Origin: a virus
Reading direction: 5' to 3' (one strand)
IMG/VR virus record: IMGVR_UViG_3300031787_000018
Location: 62,001 to 126,000 of that record
DNA length: 64,000 bases
Each line of letters opens with the position of its first letter. Position 1 is the first letter of the stretch. The notes below the pieces were generated by a model, which was given only the letters and a program-made list of their open reading frames with translations, was not told the origin of the DNA and did not search any database. The position numbers and the translations under genes were made by a program. This document shows, in pieces, positions 31,930 to 39,643 of the stretch.

Positions 31930-32208
31930 ATGAAGGTAATAAATGTAGAATATCCAACAAACCCCAAACAATTATACGAAGGGGAGTTTGTCAAATACTC
32001 AACCCAAACAAGTAGATATCCACAATCACTTGGTGGTATATGGTATTTTATGGATGAGGTAAAAAAGAGTTGTGAAAAATTGGGTTACCCTGGCATATTC
32101 TTATACAATGTAGAAGAAATGGCAGATGTACCTATAAACGATAGACTAGAGAAATCGGTATATATTAGATGGGATTTTATTAGAACACATAACAGAAGAA
32201 ATGGTTGA
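31930..32208 (+). CDS. Small hypothetical protein
   Basis: 92 residues, no recognised domain; many Tyr and Lys. Overlaps the next gene by 8 bases. Confidence 0.64.
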   Translation: MKVINVEYPTNPKQLYEGEFVKYSTQTSRYPQSLGGIWYFMDEVKKSCEKLGYPGIFLYNVEEMADVPINDRLEKSVYIRWDFIRTHNRRNG

Positions 32209-32320
32209 TGCCTATGTTAAAGAAAAATCACAAGAGTTTGAATGGTCATTTAAAACCTTTCTTATGGTTAAATTGGGATATATTGGCATGGATGATAATG
32301 GTAAATGGATTAAGGAATGA
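32201..32320 (+). CDS. Small hypothetical protein (39 residues)
   Basis: MVDAYVKEKSQEFEWSFKTF... a single helix plus a GYIGMDDNGKW turn. It overlaps the genes on both sides (8 and 4 bases), consistent with coupled translation. Confidence 0.52.
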   Translation: MVDAYVKEKSQEFEWSFKTFLMVKLGYIGMDDNGKWIKE

Positions 32321-32514
32321 AATACTTTAAGAACAGTGAAGTAAAAAAGGCACTAAGAGAAAGAAACATACATATCATAAATAATTGGTTACACTTAAAT
32401 TTTAAATGTGGCCCACAGGCAACAGTTACATATGATAATGATTTCCCAATCACCTTACAAGGAAAATATGTTGGCGTTGAATGTAACTGTGGTAAAACAT
32501 TTTATGAAGAATGA
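32317..32514 (+). CDS. Small hypothetical protein
   Basis: 65 residues ending ECNCGKTFYEE, perhaps half of a metal site. Overlaps both neighbours. Confidence 0.62.
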   Translation: MKYFKNSEVKKALRERNIHIINNWLHLNFKCGPQATVTYDNDFPITLQGKYVGVECNCGKTFYEE

Positions 32515-32753
32515 AAATCCGTAAACATCTAAAAACCTTATGGGATGATGAAATAAAAATCATAACCAATCATGAAGAATTTATGCAGTATGGTAATGAA
32601 GTTTGTAGAAGGGGAAAGAATTTCTGGAATGACCCAAATCGAACAACAATAAGTTTCGATGAATTTGATAATATTCCTTATGACTGGGATAAAGAATATC
32701 TAAAAATAGTAAAAAGAAGGAATCACGAAACCGTATATAGAATAAAGTATTAA
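32511..32753 (+). CDS. Small hypothetical protein
   Basis: 80 residues, basic, with several Trp; not recognised. Last gene of the 31466 operon. Confidence 0.63.
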   Translation: MKIRKHLKTLWDDEIKIITNHEEFMQYGNEVCRRGKNFWNDPNRTTISFDEFDNIPYDWDKEYLKIVKRRNHETVYRIKY

Positions 32754-32758
32754 TAATA

Positions 32759-32768
32759 GATATTTATT
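32759..32768 (+). promoter_or_regulatory. ATATTTAT-type late signal for gene at 32774
   Basis: GATATTTATT, 5 bases before ATG. Confidence 0.45.
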
Positions 32769-32773
32769 CTTAT

Positions 32774-33160
32774 ATGAGAAACCTAATCAGGAAAATATTA
32801 AAGGAAGAAGTTATTAAAAGTTTTCTAATGGAACTTGATTCTTTAAATATACCCAAAGAAGATTATATCATATTTGGTTCAGGCCCCATGGCAATTAAAG
32901 GATTACTTGAACCTTCAGACCTTGATGTTGTGGTAAGAGAAAATGTATATAAGGAAATGTTCGGTAATAAGGAACCAATAAGAATCGGTAATATAGAATT
33001 ATGTTATACATGGCCTGATATGGATATAGAAGAATTATTTAATAATGTAGAATGGTATGATGGTTATCCATTTGCCTCCATTAGTATGGTAAGACAATAT
33101 AAGAAACAAATGAATCGACAAAAAGACATAGAAGATTTAAAGTTATTAGACCCTGAGTAA
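32774..33160 (+). CDS. Tagged nucleotidyltransferase-like protein
   Basis: 128 residues. The tag MRNLIRKILKE ends in L-K-E. The core YIIFGSGPMAIKGL (about 31-44) and EPSDLDVVV (about 46-54) fit the nucleotidyltransferase signature GS followed by hDhDhhh, the Asp pair binding metal. Related minimal nucleotidyltransferases modify RNA, proteins or nucleotides. Activity is not certain: the third acidic residue is not obvious. Confidence 0.7.
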   Translation: MRNLIRKILKEEVIKSFLMELDSLNIPKEDYIIFGSGPMAIKGLLEPSDLDVVVRENVYKEMFGNKEPIRIGNIELCYTWPDMDIEELFNNVEWYDGYPFASISMVRQYKKQMNRQKDIEDLKLLDPE

Positions 33161-33178
33161 TCCTCGGGGTTTTTTTAT
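33148..33178 (+). terminator. Rho-independent terminator
   Basis: CCCTGAG-TAAT-CCTCGGGG followed by seven T; overlaps the stop of 32774 and repeats the hairpin design at 31371. Confidence 0.85.
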
Positions 33179-34070
33179 GTTATAGATGTATCGTTAGACC
33201 TGAAGTCTACTCGGACTGATGTACTGAAAACTAACACTTATTAGTACCATAATTATATTCATGTGTGGATACCCTCGATCCGGTCAATAGGCAACGCTAT
33301 TTGCCAAATGGAGTAAAAATCTCGATCTTGGTGGGGGTATGTGGTAAAAAGTGGTAAATAAGGGTAATTTATGACACGAAATGTTTTTTATGCCACGGTA
33401 AGTACTATAAGAAATCCATTGAAAAAGTTTGCCAAACCAAAAGGGAACTGACCCCTCCGCGAATTTCCTGACAAATTTTCAGGCTAGTCCTCCCCATTTT
33501 GTCATGTGACAATATGACATGTTGAGAAAAGCCAGTGTACCGTAATTGGGTTTTACAGTACACCGACATTTTGTCATCCTACTTGTACTTGTATTACACC
33601 CTTCTCTGATCGGGATGTAGCGTATATTAGACTTGGCGTCCAATATTCAACACCTTTAACAACATATTTGTAAAGGTAATAAGGTTCATTTATTGTTTCC
33701 ATATATTAAAGATAATAAGAATTTTTCTAACTATCAAGATATTTATATTATATACGTTAGGTTTTTCTACATGTTTTATTACCTATCCCGAAAAAAATGT
33801 AGGACAAGAGGTTAATAGGATTTATCCCGTCCCAAAACTATTAAGACATATATAAACAATAAATCACTTATGATTAAGGTTTATTTAAATTATTTCTCCT
33901 GGTAGAGATTAGATAACAGTTCTGAGGGACTTCTTTATGATGGTTTAAAAAAAATCGATAAATTATAAGGTTTTAAAGTTTTTTTTGATACACCTAGAGA
34001 TGGGTGTTTTGTTGTGCTCATCTGTACAGATTGTATGTATTCTTAATATTAAATTTTATTTTATTATCTG
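33179..34070. other. Long non-coding stretch with structured elements
   Basis: About 890 bases without a convincing gene. Visible structure: ATACCC (near 33271) with GGGTAT (near 33338) enclosing GGCAA/TTTGCC; CATGT/ACATG pairs near 33505-33520; and GTGTAC/GTACAC enclosing about 17 bases (33535-33563). CGGGATGTAGCG near 33618 looks like the start of a tRNA but no T arm follows. GC content is above the local average in the first half. Possibly one or more regulatory RNAs. Confidence 0.45.
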
Positions 34071-34080
34071 AATATTTATT
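34071..34080 (+). promoter_or_regulatory. ATATTTAT-type late signal for gene at 34087
   Basis: AATATTTATT, 6 bases before ATG. Confidence 0.45.
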
Positions 34081-34086
34081 ATTGAT

Positions 34087-34893
34087 ATGAAAAATCTAAT
34101 TAAAAAGATATTGAAGGAAAATGATTTTAATCCAGATGATTTTAGTTGGGTTAATTTGGAATTGGAACCAATTAGAGATCGTAAACATAGATCGGAAATT
34201 ATTGAAGATACAATAGCCAAAGTTAAAGAATATAAGGGTTGGAGAATATATAAGGATAAATTTAATGGTGTGGTTTATTGGGATGGTACTGAAGGTTACA
34301 CTGGTATGGCGACACCTGAATGGGATGAGGCTTTTAAAATACCTGTTGATATAAGCTATCATAATGATTATGATAATGTAACTGTTATACATACCCCTGA
34401 ATTTAAATACGTTGTGGAGTTACAGGAATGGTATAGTAAAAATTATTTTGAGATTGTGTATAAAGTACTAACCGATTATATAAACCAAGATGAGGTACCT
34501 GGTATAATTGAAACAAAAAGTTTAATTAAAAAGATATTGAAGGAAAATGAATGGGAATGGGCAGAAGATTTGATTGGTGGTGATAGTTTATATGCCAAAG
34601 CCATGTCATTAATTCCTGAAAACCTTAATGAATATAATAGATGTCTTATTTTATTTGAGAGGGAATTAGATTGGGATGAAGCCCAAATTTTATTAAAAGT
34701 CCTTAGGGAGAAAGGTTGGAAGATAACTGAAGTTTCGGATGATAGTAGAATTAAATGTATTCTTAAATATAGTAAAACTCACGAAGGATATGTTAATTTA
34801 AAAAATCCTTTTATTTCATTTGGGGATTCTAGGTATACGTACAACAATGTTAATTCTGTTAAGTGGGAAGATGTTTTAAAAATTAAAATTTAA
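34087..34893 (+). CDS. Fused double-tag protein
   Basis: 268 residues. The first tag MKNLIKKILKE opens the protein; a second, SLIKKILKE followed by NEWEWAEDLIGG, occurs at about residues 143-163. That second unit matches the N-terminus of the gene at 35237. The C-terminal module (RCLILFERELDWDEAQIL) is shared with 19125 and 20592. The likely origin is fusion of two neighbouring tagged genes by loss of a stop. If both L-K-E sites are cut, two mature proteins result. Confidence 0.8.
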   Translation: MKNLIKKILKENDFNPDDFSWVNLELEPIRDRKHRSEIIEDTIAKVKEYKGWRIYKDKFNGVVYWDGTEGYTGMATPEWDEAFKIPVDISYHNDYDNVTVIHTPEFKYVVELQEWYSKNYFEIVYKVLTDYINQDEVPGIIETKSLIKKILKENEWEWAEDLIGGDSLYAKAMSLIPENLNEYNRCLILFERELDWDEAQILLKVLREKGWKITEVSDDSRIKCILKYSKTHEGYVNLKNPFISFGDSRYTYNNVNSVKWEDVLKIKI

Positions 34894-34923
34894 ATTTTTT
34901 ATTGCCAATTAAATTATTTTCCT

Positions 34924-34931
34924 TATCTTTG
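34924..34931 (+). promoter_or_regulatory. TAnnTTTG promoter without a gene
   Basis: TATCTTTG, TGGT, then ATA where other genes have ATG. It would start an RNA through the repeated elements at 35033-35196. Confidence 0.5.
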
Positions 34932-35032
34932 TGGTATATTGATATGATGTTATAATCATATCTTGCCACTAACAAATCTTCTTTAGGGGCCGTGTATACT
35001 CCAACACAATCAATTTAAAAAATTTCATTATA

Positions 35033-35084
35033 AGGCAGGGTCTTAGCTGTTGGCCTCTCACCATCTCTCATAGTATAAAGGTAC
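35033..35084 (+). repeat. Imperfect repeat A, candidate ncRNA
   Basis: AGGCAGG, then TTGGCCTCTCACCATCTCTC, then TATAAAGGTAC. A second copy lies 110 bases downstream. GGC-AGG/CCT-type pairing within the copy suggests a small structured RNA. Confidence 0.5.
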
Positions 35085-35142
35085 GACTTTTATTTCAATT
35101 GGCCAAAAAAACAACATGACAATGTGTCACTTTTTTTTAAAA

Positions 35143-35196
35143 AAGGCAGGTGGCGTTCTGGTTGCCTCTCACATCCTCTGTCACAATGTAAAGGTA
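35143..35196 (+). repeat. Imperfect repeat B, candidate ncRNA
   Basis: AGGCAGGTGGCGTTCTGGTT, then GCCTCTCACATCCTCTGTC, then ATGTAAAGGTAC; about two thirds identical to copy A with the same order of blocks. Lies in a 343-base gap between two tagged genes that contains no open frame. Confidence 0.5.
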
Positions 35197-35220
35197 CTAA
35201 TAATTTTTTAATTGGCAATG

Positions 35221-35230
35221 AATATTTATA
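35221..35230 (+). promoter_or_regulatory. ATATTTAT-type late signal for gene at 35237
   Basis: AATATTTATA, 6 bases before ATG. Confidence 0.45.
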
Positions 35231-35236
35231 AGATAT

Positions 35237-35923
35237 ATGAAAAATTTAATTAAAAAGATATTAAGGGAAAATGAATGGGAATGGGCGGAGGAAACATTGG
35301 ACCGAGCAGTTGATCCTTATAGAATGGATGTAAATGAATTAGTTTATTTTCTTAATCAATTTTTTCAACAAAATAAATCCCCAAGATTTAATAGAACATA
35401 TGTGGCAGAATATGATAGAGGTACCTTTACCATTGGTGATGAAACAGGATTATATGTTTCAATGTTAGATACGGATGAAACTTTTTATTATGCCATAAAA
35501 TCTTTAAAAAGAAGCATAATAAGTCTAACCAATAACAGAGAACTATTGGATGAATATCAGGATTTATATGATACATTAATACCTTTGATAAAAGAAGATA
35601 TAATGGAACAGGCAAACGATATGGACTGGTTTAATATCGATGATATGCCAGAACCAAAAGGAATTGCCCTAGCAAATATAATTGAAGAATATTTCAAAGA
35701 TAATAATTTACCTTATCATATTATGATAAGACAAGATAATGCCGTTATATACATCAAAGATACCAATTTTATATATTTTAGCGGATGGACCGAATTATTC
35801 ACCATGGATAATATTATTAATGATATAATGATTGATTTAGATTCCTTACAATCATCAAAAAGCATTAATAGATGGAATATCTTATACAACAATCTTAAAT
35901 CTTTATTTGATAAATTAAAATAA
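35237..35923 (+). CDS. Tagged acidic protein
   Basis: 228 residues starting MKNLIKKILRE (ends in L-R-E) and NEWEWAEETLD, which matches the internal second start of 34087. The rest is acidic, largely helical and not recognised. Confidence 0.78.
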   Translation: MKNLIKKILRENEWEWAEETLDRAVDPYRMDVNELVYFLNQFFQQNKSPRFNRTYVAEYDRGTFTIGDETGLYVSMLDTDETFYYAIKSLKRSIISLTNNRELLDEYQDLYDTLIPLIKEDIMEQANDMDWFNIDDMPEPKGIALANIIEEYFKDNNLPYHIMIRQDNAVIYIKDTNFIYFSGWTELFTMDNIINDIMIDLDSLQSSKSINRWNILYNNLKSLFDKLK

Positions 35924-35949
35924 TTTTCTTACATTTATTCCATATAAGA

Positions 35950-36249
35950 ATGGAAATAAAAGAAGGAGATAGATTTCTTAATTTAAACACAGGCACCATT
36001 ATTAAAATAGATTATATTGTTAATAGACCTGAATTTTATTTTATTGGCAATGATGAAGCAGGAGAAGAATTTTCAACAATAATGAGGGATGAATGGATAT
36101 GCAAGGTTAGCAATTTAACCGACCCAACCAAATCCAAAGAAATTCCTTTGGATAGTCTAAAGGGAATAATAGAAAATTCCAATCTTATACAAGCTTACAA
36201 GGAAGAACCCATTAAACCAATAAAACATATAAAACAATATAAACTATGA
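35950..36249 (+). CDS. Small SH3-like protein
   Basis: 99 residues starting MEIKEGDRFLNLNTGTIIKI, with a flexible C-terminus ending KPIKHIKQYKL. Overlaps the next gene (ATGA). Confidence 0.66.
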   Translation: MEIKEGDRFLNLNTGTIIKIDYIVNRPEFYFIGNDEAGEEFSTIMRDEWICKVSNLTDPTKSKEIPLDSLKGIIENSNLIQAYKEEPIKPIKHIKQYKL

Positions 36250-36506
36250 TAATCTTAAAAACATTGGCCCCAATTCTAGGATTGATTGCCTTTATTATGG
36301 CAATTAGAGAATTCTTGGGCAAAGAAAGACCCAAGAAAAATTGGTATAGAGTTTATTTAAGCCTTGTAACTTTAATTATACTTACCACATTGGCAATACA
36401 TGATTGGTTCTCGGTAACCATTTGGTTAATTGTATTTGTAATTTGTTTTTTTAGGCTAGAAAAGGATGGTATTCACATATTCAAGAATGACAAGATGACA
36501 GAATAA
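36246..36506 (+). CDS. Small three-helix membrane protein
   Basis: 86 residues with hydrophobic segments at about 3-20, 38-55 and 58-74 separated by a basic loop (KERPKKNWYR). Not recognised. Confidence 0.66.
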   Translation: MIILKTLAPILGLIAFIMAIREFLGKERPKKNWYRVYLSLVTLIILTTLAIHDWFSVTIWLIVFVICFFRLEKDGIHIFKNDKMTE

Positions 36507-36817
36507 AAATTTGGAACAAGATTTGTACTGGATGGCCGGCCTATGGGGACCCCCTGTATAGCCCCCCGGCGGGGGTGCCCGTATCCCCCCTCCCCCTCTG
36601 GGAGGGTCTGCGGGGTAGAAAGCGGGGTTCGGTTCCCCATTCATATCCGGGACCTGGTGGCAAAATTTTCCGGGAAAAATTTAAGCCAAAAAAGCGTTCC
36701 TAAAATTCCGGGAAAAATTGTCTAGAAAAAGGACCCCACCCCCTACATAGTTAAAAACCTATTCCGGAATTTCCGGGAAAAAATTCACCCATATTTGTTT
36801 CTCTATATGGGAATTAT
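36507..36817. other. GC-rich non-coding island with TTCCGGGAAAAATT repeats
   Basis: In strong contrast to the surroundings, 36530-36650 is rich in C and G runs. Three copies of a near-palindromic motif follow: TTTTCCGGGAAAAATTT (36666), AATTCCGGGAAAAATT (36704) and AATTTCCGGGAAAAAATT (36769), about 38 and 65 bases apart. No gene is supported on either strand. Candidate origin, protein-binding array or acquired DNA. Confidence 0.55.
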
Positions 36818-36825
36818 TATATTTG
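36818..36825 (+). promoter_or_regulatory. TAnnTTTG promoter, 4 bases before ATG 36830
   Basis: TATATTTG, TGTT, ATG: leaderless arrangement. Confidence 0.6.
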
Positions 36826-36829
36826 TGTT

Positions 36830-37081
36830 ATGGAATTTAAATCAGGAGATAAAGTTATAATAACAAAACGGTATAAGGGTAATTATGCCGATGTGGGCAT
36901 GGAGGGTGAGTTTATTAAATCGGAAGAAGATTGGGATGGTGACGAAAGTTCACCAACCTATGGTACAATGATTACATTCTATCAATTAAAAATTGGTACC
37001 CAAAAAACTTGGTGTGTTGGTATTAAACCAAAAGGTGTACATGATTGGAATGGTGAGGGAATTAAATTTAGATTTGTATGA
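36830..37081 (+). CDS. Small SH3/KOW-like protein
   Basis: 83 residues starting MEFKSGDKVIITKRYKGN, with YADVGMEGEFIKSEED; the pattern of small barrel proteins. First of five similar-sized genes (to 38094) that all end in K(I/F)KF-type or KLKLI-type tails. Confidence 0.68.
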   Translation: MEFKSGDKVIITKRYKGNYADVGMEGEFIKSEEDWDGDESSPTYGTMITFYQLKIGTQKTWCVGIKPKGVHDWNGEGIKFRFV

Positions 37082-37082
37082 T

Positions 37083-37325
37083 ATGGAATATAAGGTGGGA
37101 GATATTCTTATCCTTAGGGAAGTTATAGATGATATAAAGTTATATAAGACAGAACTAGGTAAGGAACAAGTTATTGTGGAGATAAGAAAGAATGGTTTTC
37201 TTCATACAAGATTCCGTAATAGTTTGTTATCCCATTATCTTCATCCTGATGGTACATATGTTAAATGTTGTGAGCATAGGAGAGATTTAATTAGTAAGTG
37301 GGTACCACAATTAAAAATTATATAA
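37083..37325 (+). CDS. Small SH3-like protein
   Basis: 80 residues from ATG 37083 (MEYKVGDILILREV). A longer frame from 36993 would start inside the previous gene. Ends in a short basic/hydrophobic tail like its neighbours. Confidence 0.66.
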   Translation: MEYKVGDILILREVIDDIKLYKTELGKEQVIVEIRKNGFLHTRFRNSLLSHYLHPDGTYVKCCEHRRDLISKWVPQLKII

Positions 37326-37328
37326 AAA

Positions 37329-37586
37329 ATGAATTTTACCAAATTAAGAAAAGGTGATATTGTAAGATGGGATCTAGACTCAATCCTATATAAAATATTG
37401 GATATTGATACCACCCAAGATAATCAAATACTTTGGGGTTGGATTGGTAGTGATTGGGATGGTGGTAGTATATATAAAACAAGGTGGCATAATTCTTATG
37501 ATAATATAAATGATTTAATATCCAAAGGTCAAATTAGTATTATTGAAAGAGGTGGCTTTTATTTAAAACCATTAAAGTTTATATAA
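37329..37586 (+). CDS. Small paralogous protein, pair with 37588
   Basis: 85 residues. RKGDIVRWDLDSILYKILDI aligns with IGDKFVWSDEGIIYTVMDI of the next gene, and both end in a Lys-hydrophobic tail. Tandem duplication, diverged. Function unknown. Confidence 0.68.
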   Translation: MNFTKLRKGDIVRWDLDSILYKILDIDTTQDNQILWGWIGSDWDGGSIYKTRWHNSYDNINDLISKGQISIIERGGFYLKPLKFI

Positions 37587-37587
37587 T

Positions 37588-37854
37588 ATGAAATTAAACA
37601 TTGGGGATAAATTTGTTTGGTCGGATGAAGGGATTATTTATACCGTCATGGATATTAATACCTCAAGGGACATAGGTCAGGTTTTGGTTGAATGGTGGTC
37701 ACATGATATTTATGGCATATATGGAAAAAAGATTACGTGGGATTCCACCCTTCAAACCTTGGAAGGTTTTTTATCTGATGGCACAATATGCCTTATTTAT
37801 CAGGGCAATCTTTTGGGACCAAAAGGATCCGTTAAAAAATTAAAATTAATTTAA
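37588..37854 (+). CDS. Small paralogous protein, pair with 37329
   Basis: 88 residues, NIGDKFVWSDEGIIYTVMDI followed by a Trp-rich middle; see 37329 for the alignment. One base after the previous stop. Confidence 0.68.
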   Translation: MKLNIGDKFVWSDEGIIYTVMDINTSRDIGQVLVEWWSHDIYGIYGKKITWDSTLQTLEGFLSDGTICLIYQGNLLGPKGSVKKLKLI

Positions 37855-37857
37855 TAT

Positions 37858-38094
37858 ATGAATAAGGTTAAAATTGTTGGATATCATAAAAAAACTTATT
37901 GGTATTCTAATTATGTTGGCCAGATTTTTGATTTTATTCGTATTGAGGAAGATGGTTCTTATATTGTTCTTGGCACATCTGTTAATCCTTATCATACTCA
38001 TGTTATTTATCATATATGGTCTGAGGATGGCAGGCTTGTATTTGATAATTCATTTGTTTTATCGCCATCTAAAATTAAATTTAAATTTATTTGA
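37858..38094 (+). CDS. Small paralogous protein, pair with 39057
   Basis: 78 residues. HKKTYWYSNYVGQIFDF aligns with SKDTYWYANKLGQTFEC of 39057, and both end in KFKF(I/C). The two copies are separated by the structured RNA region. Function unknown. Confidence 0.67.
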   Translation: MNKVKIVGYHKKTYWYSNYVGQIFDFIRIEEDGSYIVLGTSVNPYHTHVIYHIWSEDGRLVFDNSFVLSPSKIKFKFI

Positions 38095-38218
38095 ATAATT
38101 TAAAAATGTGTGGATGGGGAAAAATATCCGGATTACGTCCATTTATCCCCCCGCCCCCTTTTTTTTATTTGTTTTTTAAATTCTTTTTCTTATCTTTGTT
38201 TTATCAAATTTATGATAT

Positions 38219-38455
38219 ATGAAAACATTTGTTAAATTATTAATGGTTATTTCTTTTATTCTATCATTCATTTTTGTTGGTGATATGGTTGTGGATGCAA
38301 TTATGGGTTTATTTCCCATTTCAGCAAATGAATGGTTTCCCATTCTTAGATTTTTGGTTTGGATATTTACCTTCACCTTTAATTTGGCTTTAACAATTGT
38401 TTTATATTTTATTGTGGTTTATATTATTTCTTTGATAATAGGTTTATTGGATTAA
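38219..38455 (+). CDS. Small membrane protein
   Basis: 78 residues with two to three hydrophobic segments (about 5-29, 40-66 and the end). TATCTTTG about 20 bases upstream. Not recognised. Confidence 0.66.
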   Translation: MKTFVKLLMVISFILSFIFVGDMVVDAIMGLFPISANEWFPILRFLVWIFTFTFNLALTIVLYFIVVYIISLIIGLLD

Positions 38456-38548
38456 AATTATTATTTTTGAAGTTTTTTATGGCGGATAACCAGATGAAAG
38501 GTATATAGTGCATATCACATTTAGTGTATCAAAGAAATGGAACCGTCA

Positions 38549-38577
38549 CCCTCCCATGTAAAAGTGGGAGGTTTTTA
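38549..38577 (+). terminator. Rho-independent terminator
   Basis: CCTCCCA-TGTAAAAG-TGGGAGG followed by TTTTTA. It precedes the tRNA-like RNA and separates it from the upstream transcript. Confidence 0.85.
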
Positions 38578-38579
38578 AT

Positions 38580-38674
38580 AGTCAGGTGGCGGAATATGGT
38601 GTTAAAATAAGGAGGAGAGGTTACCGAGCCGCAAACCATGCGGGAGCTTCACAGGTTCGATTCCTGTCCTGACT
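38580..38674 (+). ncRNA. tRNA-like RNA (canonical acceptor and T arm only)
   Basis: AGTCAGG (38580-38586) pairs with CCTGACT (38668-38674), and ACAGG-TTCGATT-CCTGT is a perfect T arm. The start TGGCGGAAT matches tRNA-Leu D-arm sequence, but no normal D stem or anticodon stem follows. The middle 60 bases contain CCGC(A)/(T)GCGG instead. Length is 95 bases, discriminator A, no encoded CCA. Possibly a remodelled tRNA-Leu, a tRNA mimic or a decayed gene. Confidence 0.55.
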
Positions 38675-38844
38675 ACAACGGCAGGTGAGGTGTATTATCC
38701 TCTGAAATAGTTTAGACTGCACAAGTCCTTAAATGGGCAGACATATCGTGATTAGTCCACGATGACTTTCTTACTTGGAAAGAAAAGTGACGTTTATGTT
38801 ATAACTTGTACGAGAACAAGTTTTTACAAAAAAAATTAAAAATC
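38675..38844 (+). ncRNA. Structured tail of the tRNA-like locus
   Basis: No gene. ATCGTG/CACGAT (38748-38765) and TTTCTT/AAGAAA (near 38768-38786) form hairpins, and AACTTGT-ACGAGA-ACAAGTT followed by TTTTA (about 38801-38825) is a terminator. An RNA from 38580 to about 38825 is likely. Confidence 0.5.
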
Positions 38845-39057
38845 ATGGAAGAAAGATCGATTGAATTTAAAGATATTTTTGAGCAATTGTGTCAAACATT
38901 TAATGAAATCAAATATAACAATGGTGATATATCTGATGTTGGCAATGAAATTGGTTTTTCTTTGGGTAAGATATTGCCAAATTTATCAGAGGGTGAGATT
39001 AGAGATTTTATTTATGGTATTCAACATGGAATTAGTTTAAGTAATAATCAACATTAA
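38845..39057 (+). CDS. Small acidic helical protein
   Basis: 70 residues from ATG 38845 (MEERSIEFKDIFEQL). The open frame extends upstream into the terminator hairpin, so the inner ATG is chosen. Last base shared with the next gene. Confidence 0.62.
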   Translation: MEERSIEFKDIFEQLCQTFNEIKYNNGDISDVGNEIGFSLGKILPNLSEGEIRDFIYGIQHGISLSNNQH

Positions 39058-39284
39058 TGGAAAAAATTAAAGTTATTATTACAAAAAGTTCCAAGGACAC
39101 TTATTGGTATGCTAATAAGTTGGGTCAAACTTTTGAATGTTATTTAAATCTTTATGGGAAAAGTTTTCAAGTTGTTAGTGATACAACACATGGTTATATC
39201 GAAACCAAATATATTAATATTGAAGATTGTATTTCTTTTGATACCATATCTCATCGGTATATAAAAAAATTTAAATTTTGTTGA
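39057..39284 (+). CDS. Small paralogous protein, pair with 37858
   Basis: 75 residues, MEKIKVIITKSSKDTYWYAN and a KKFKFC end; aligned with 37858. Not recognised. Confidence 0.66.
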   Translation: MEKIKVIITKSSKDTYWYANKLGQTFECYLNLYGKSFQVVSDTTHGYIETKYINIEDCISFDTISHRYIKKFKFC

Positions 39285-39323
39285 TAACAATTATTGTGAA
39301 TTTTATTTTGAAACGTTTATAAT

Positions 39324-39620
39324 ATGACAATAGAAGATAAATTGGCTTATGCCAAAAAAATATATAAACAACATTCTAAGATTAGAGCTGTACTATATAG
39401 TGATGGTAGTTGGTGTAACCTTATACGTAGATCGTTAGGTGAACCACGAATTTATCAAGATATTCAAGGTTATGAATGGATTATAAGTAATCATAATTTA
39501 TACAATCCTATTACAGATACTTGGTCTTTGGTTTATGACAAGGATTTAGATATTTGGATAAACCCAAAAGAACAGGTATTTATACCAAAAATATTAAAAC
39601 GATTTATTTTTGCCAATTAA
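39324..39620 (+). CDS. Small hypothetical protein
   Basis: 98 residues, Tyr/Trp-rich second half; no domain recognised. Confidence 0.65.
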   Translation: MTIEDKLAYAKKIYKQHSKIRAVLYSDGSWCNLIRRSLGEPRIYQDIQGYEWIISNHNLYNPITDTWSLVYDKDLDIWINPKEQVFIPKILKRFIFAN

Positions 39621-39631
39621 AATAATTTCCA

Positions 39632-39639
39632 TATCTTTG
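39632..39639 (+). promoter_or_regulatory. TAnnTTTG promoter, 4 bases before ATG 39644
   Basis: TATCTTTG, TTGT, ATG: leaderless arrangement. Confidence 0.6.
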
Positions 39640-39643
39640 TTGT

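Noticed and set aside
33610-33665. tRNA-Pro-like start (CGGGATGTAGCG)
   Set aside because: No matching acceptor 3' strand or T arm follows within 150 bases.
36456-36725. Two opposite open frames in the GC-rich island
   Set aside because: They read as Pro/Gly/Arg strings caused by C and G runs; no credible protein.
38580-38825. tmRNA for the phage SmpB
   Set aside because: The element has tRNA-like ends but is too short, lacks the conserved GGATTCGAC-type 5' segment and no tag reading frame ending in ALAA was found. The other non-coding regions also lacked these marks.
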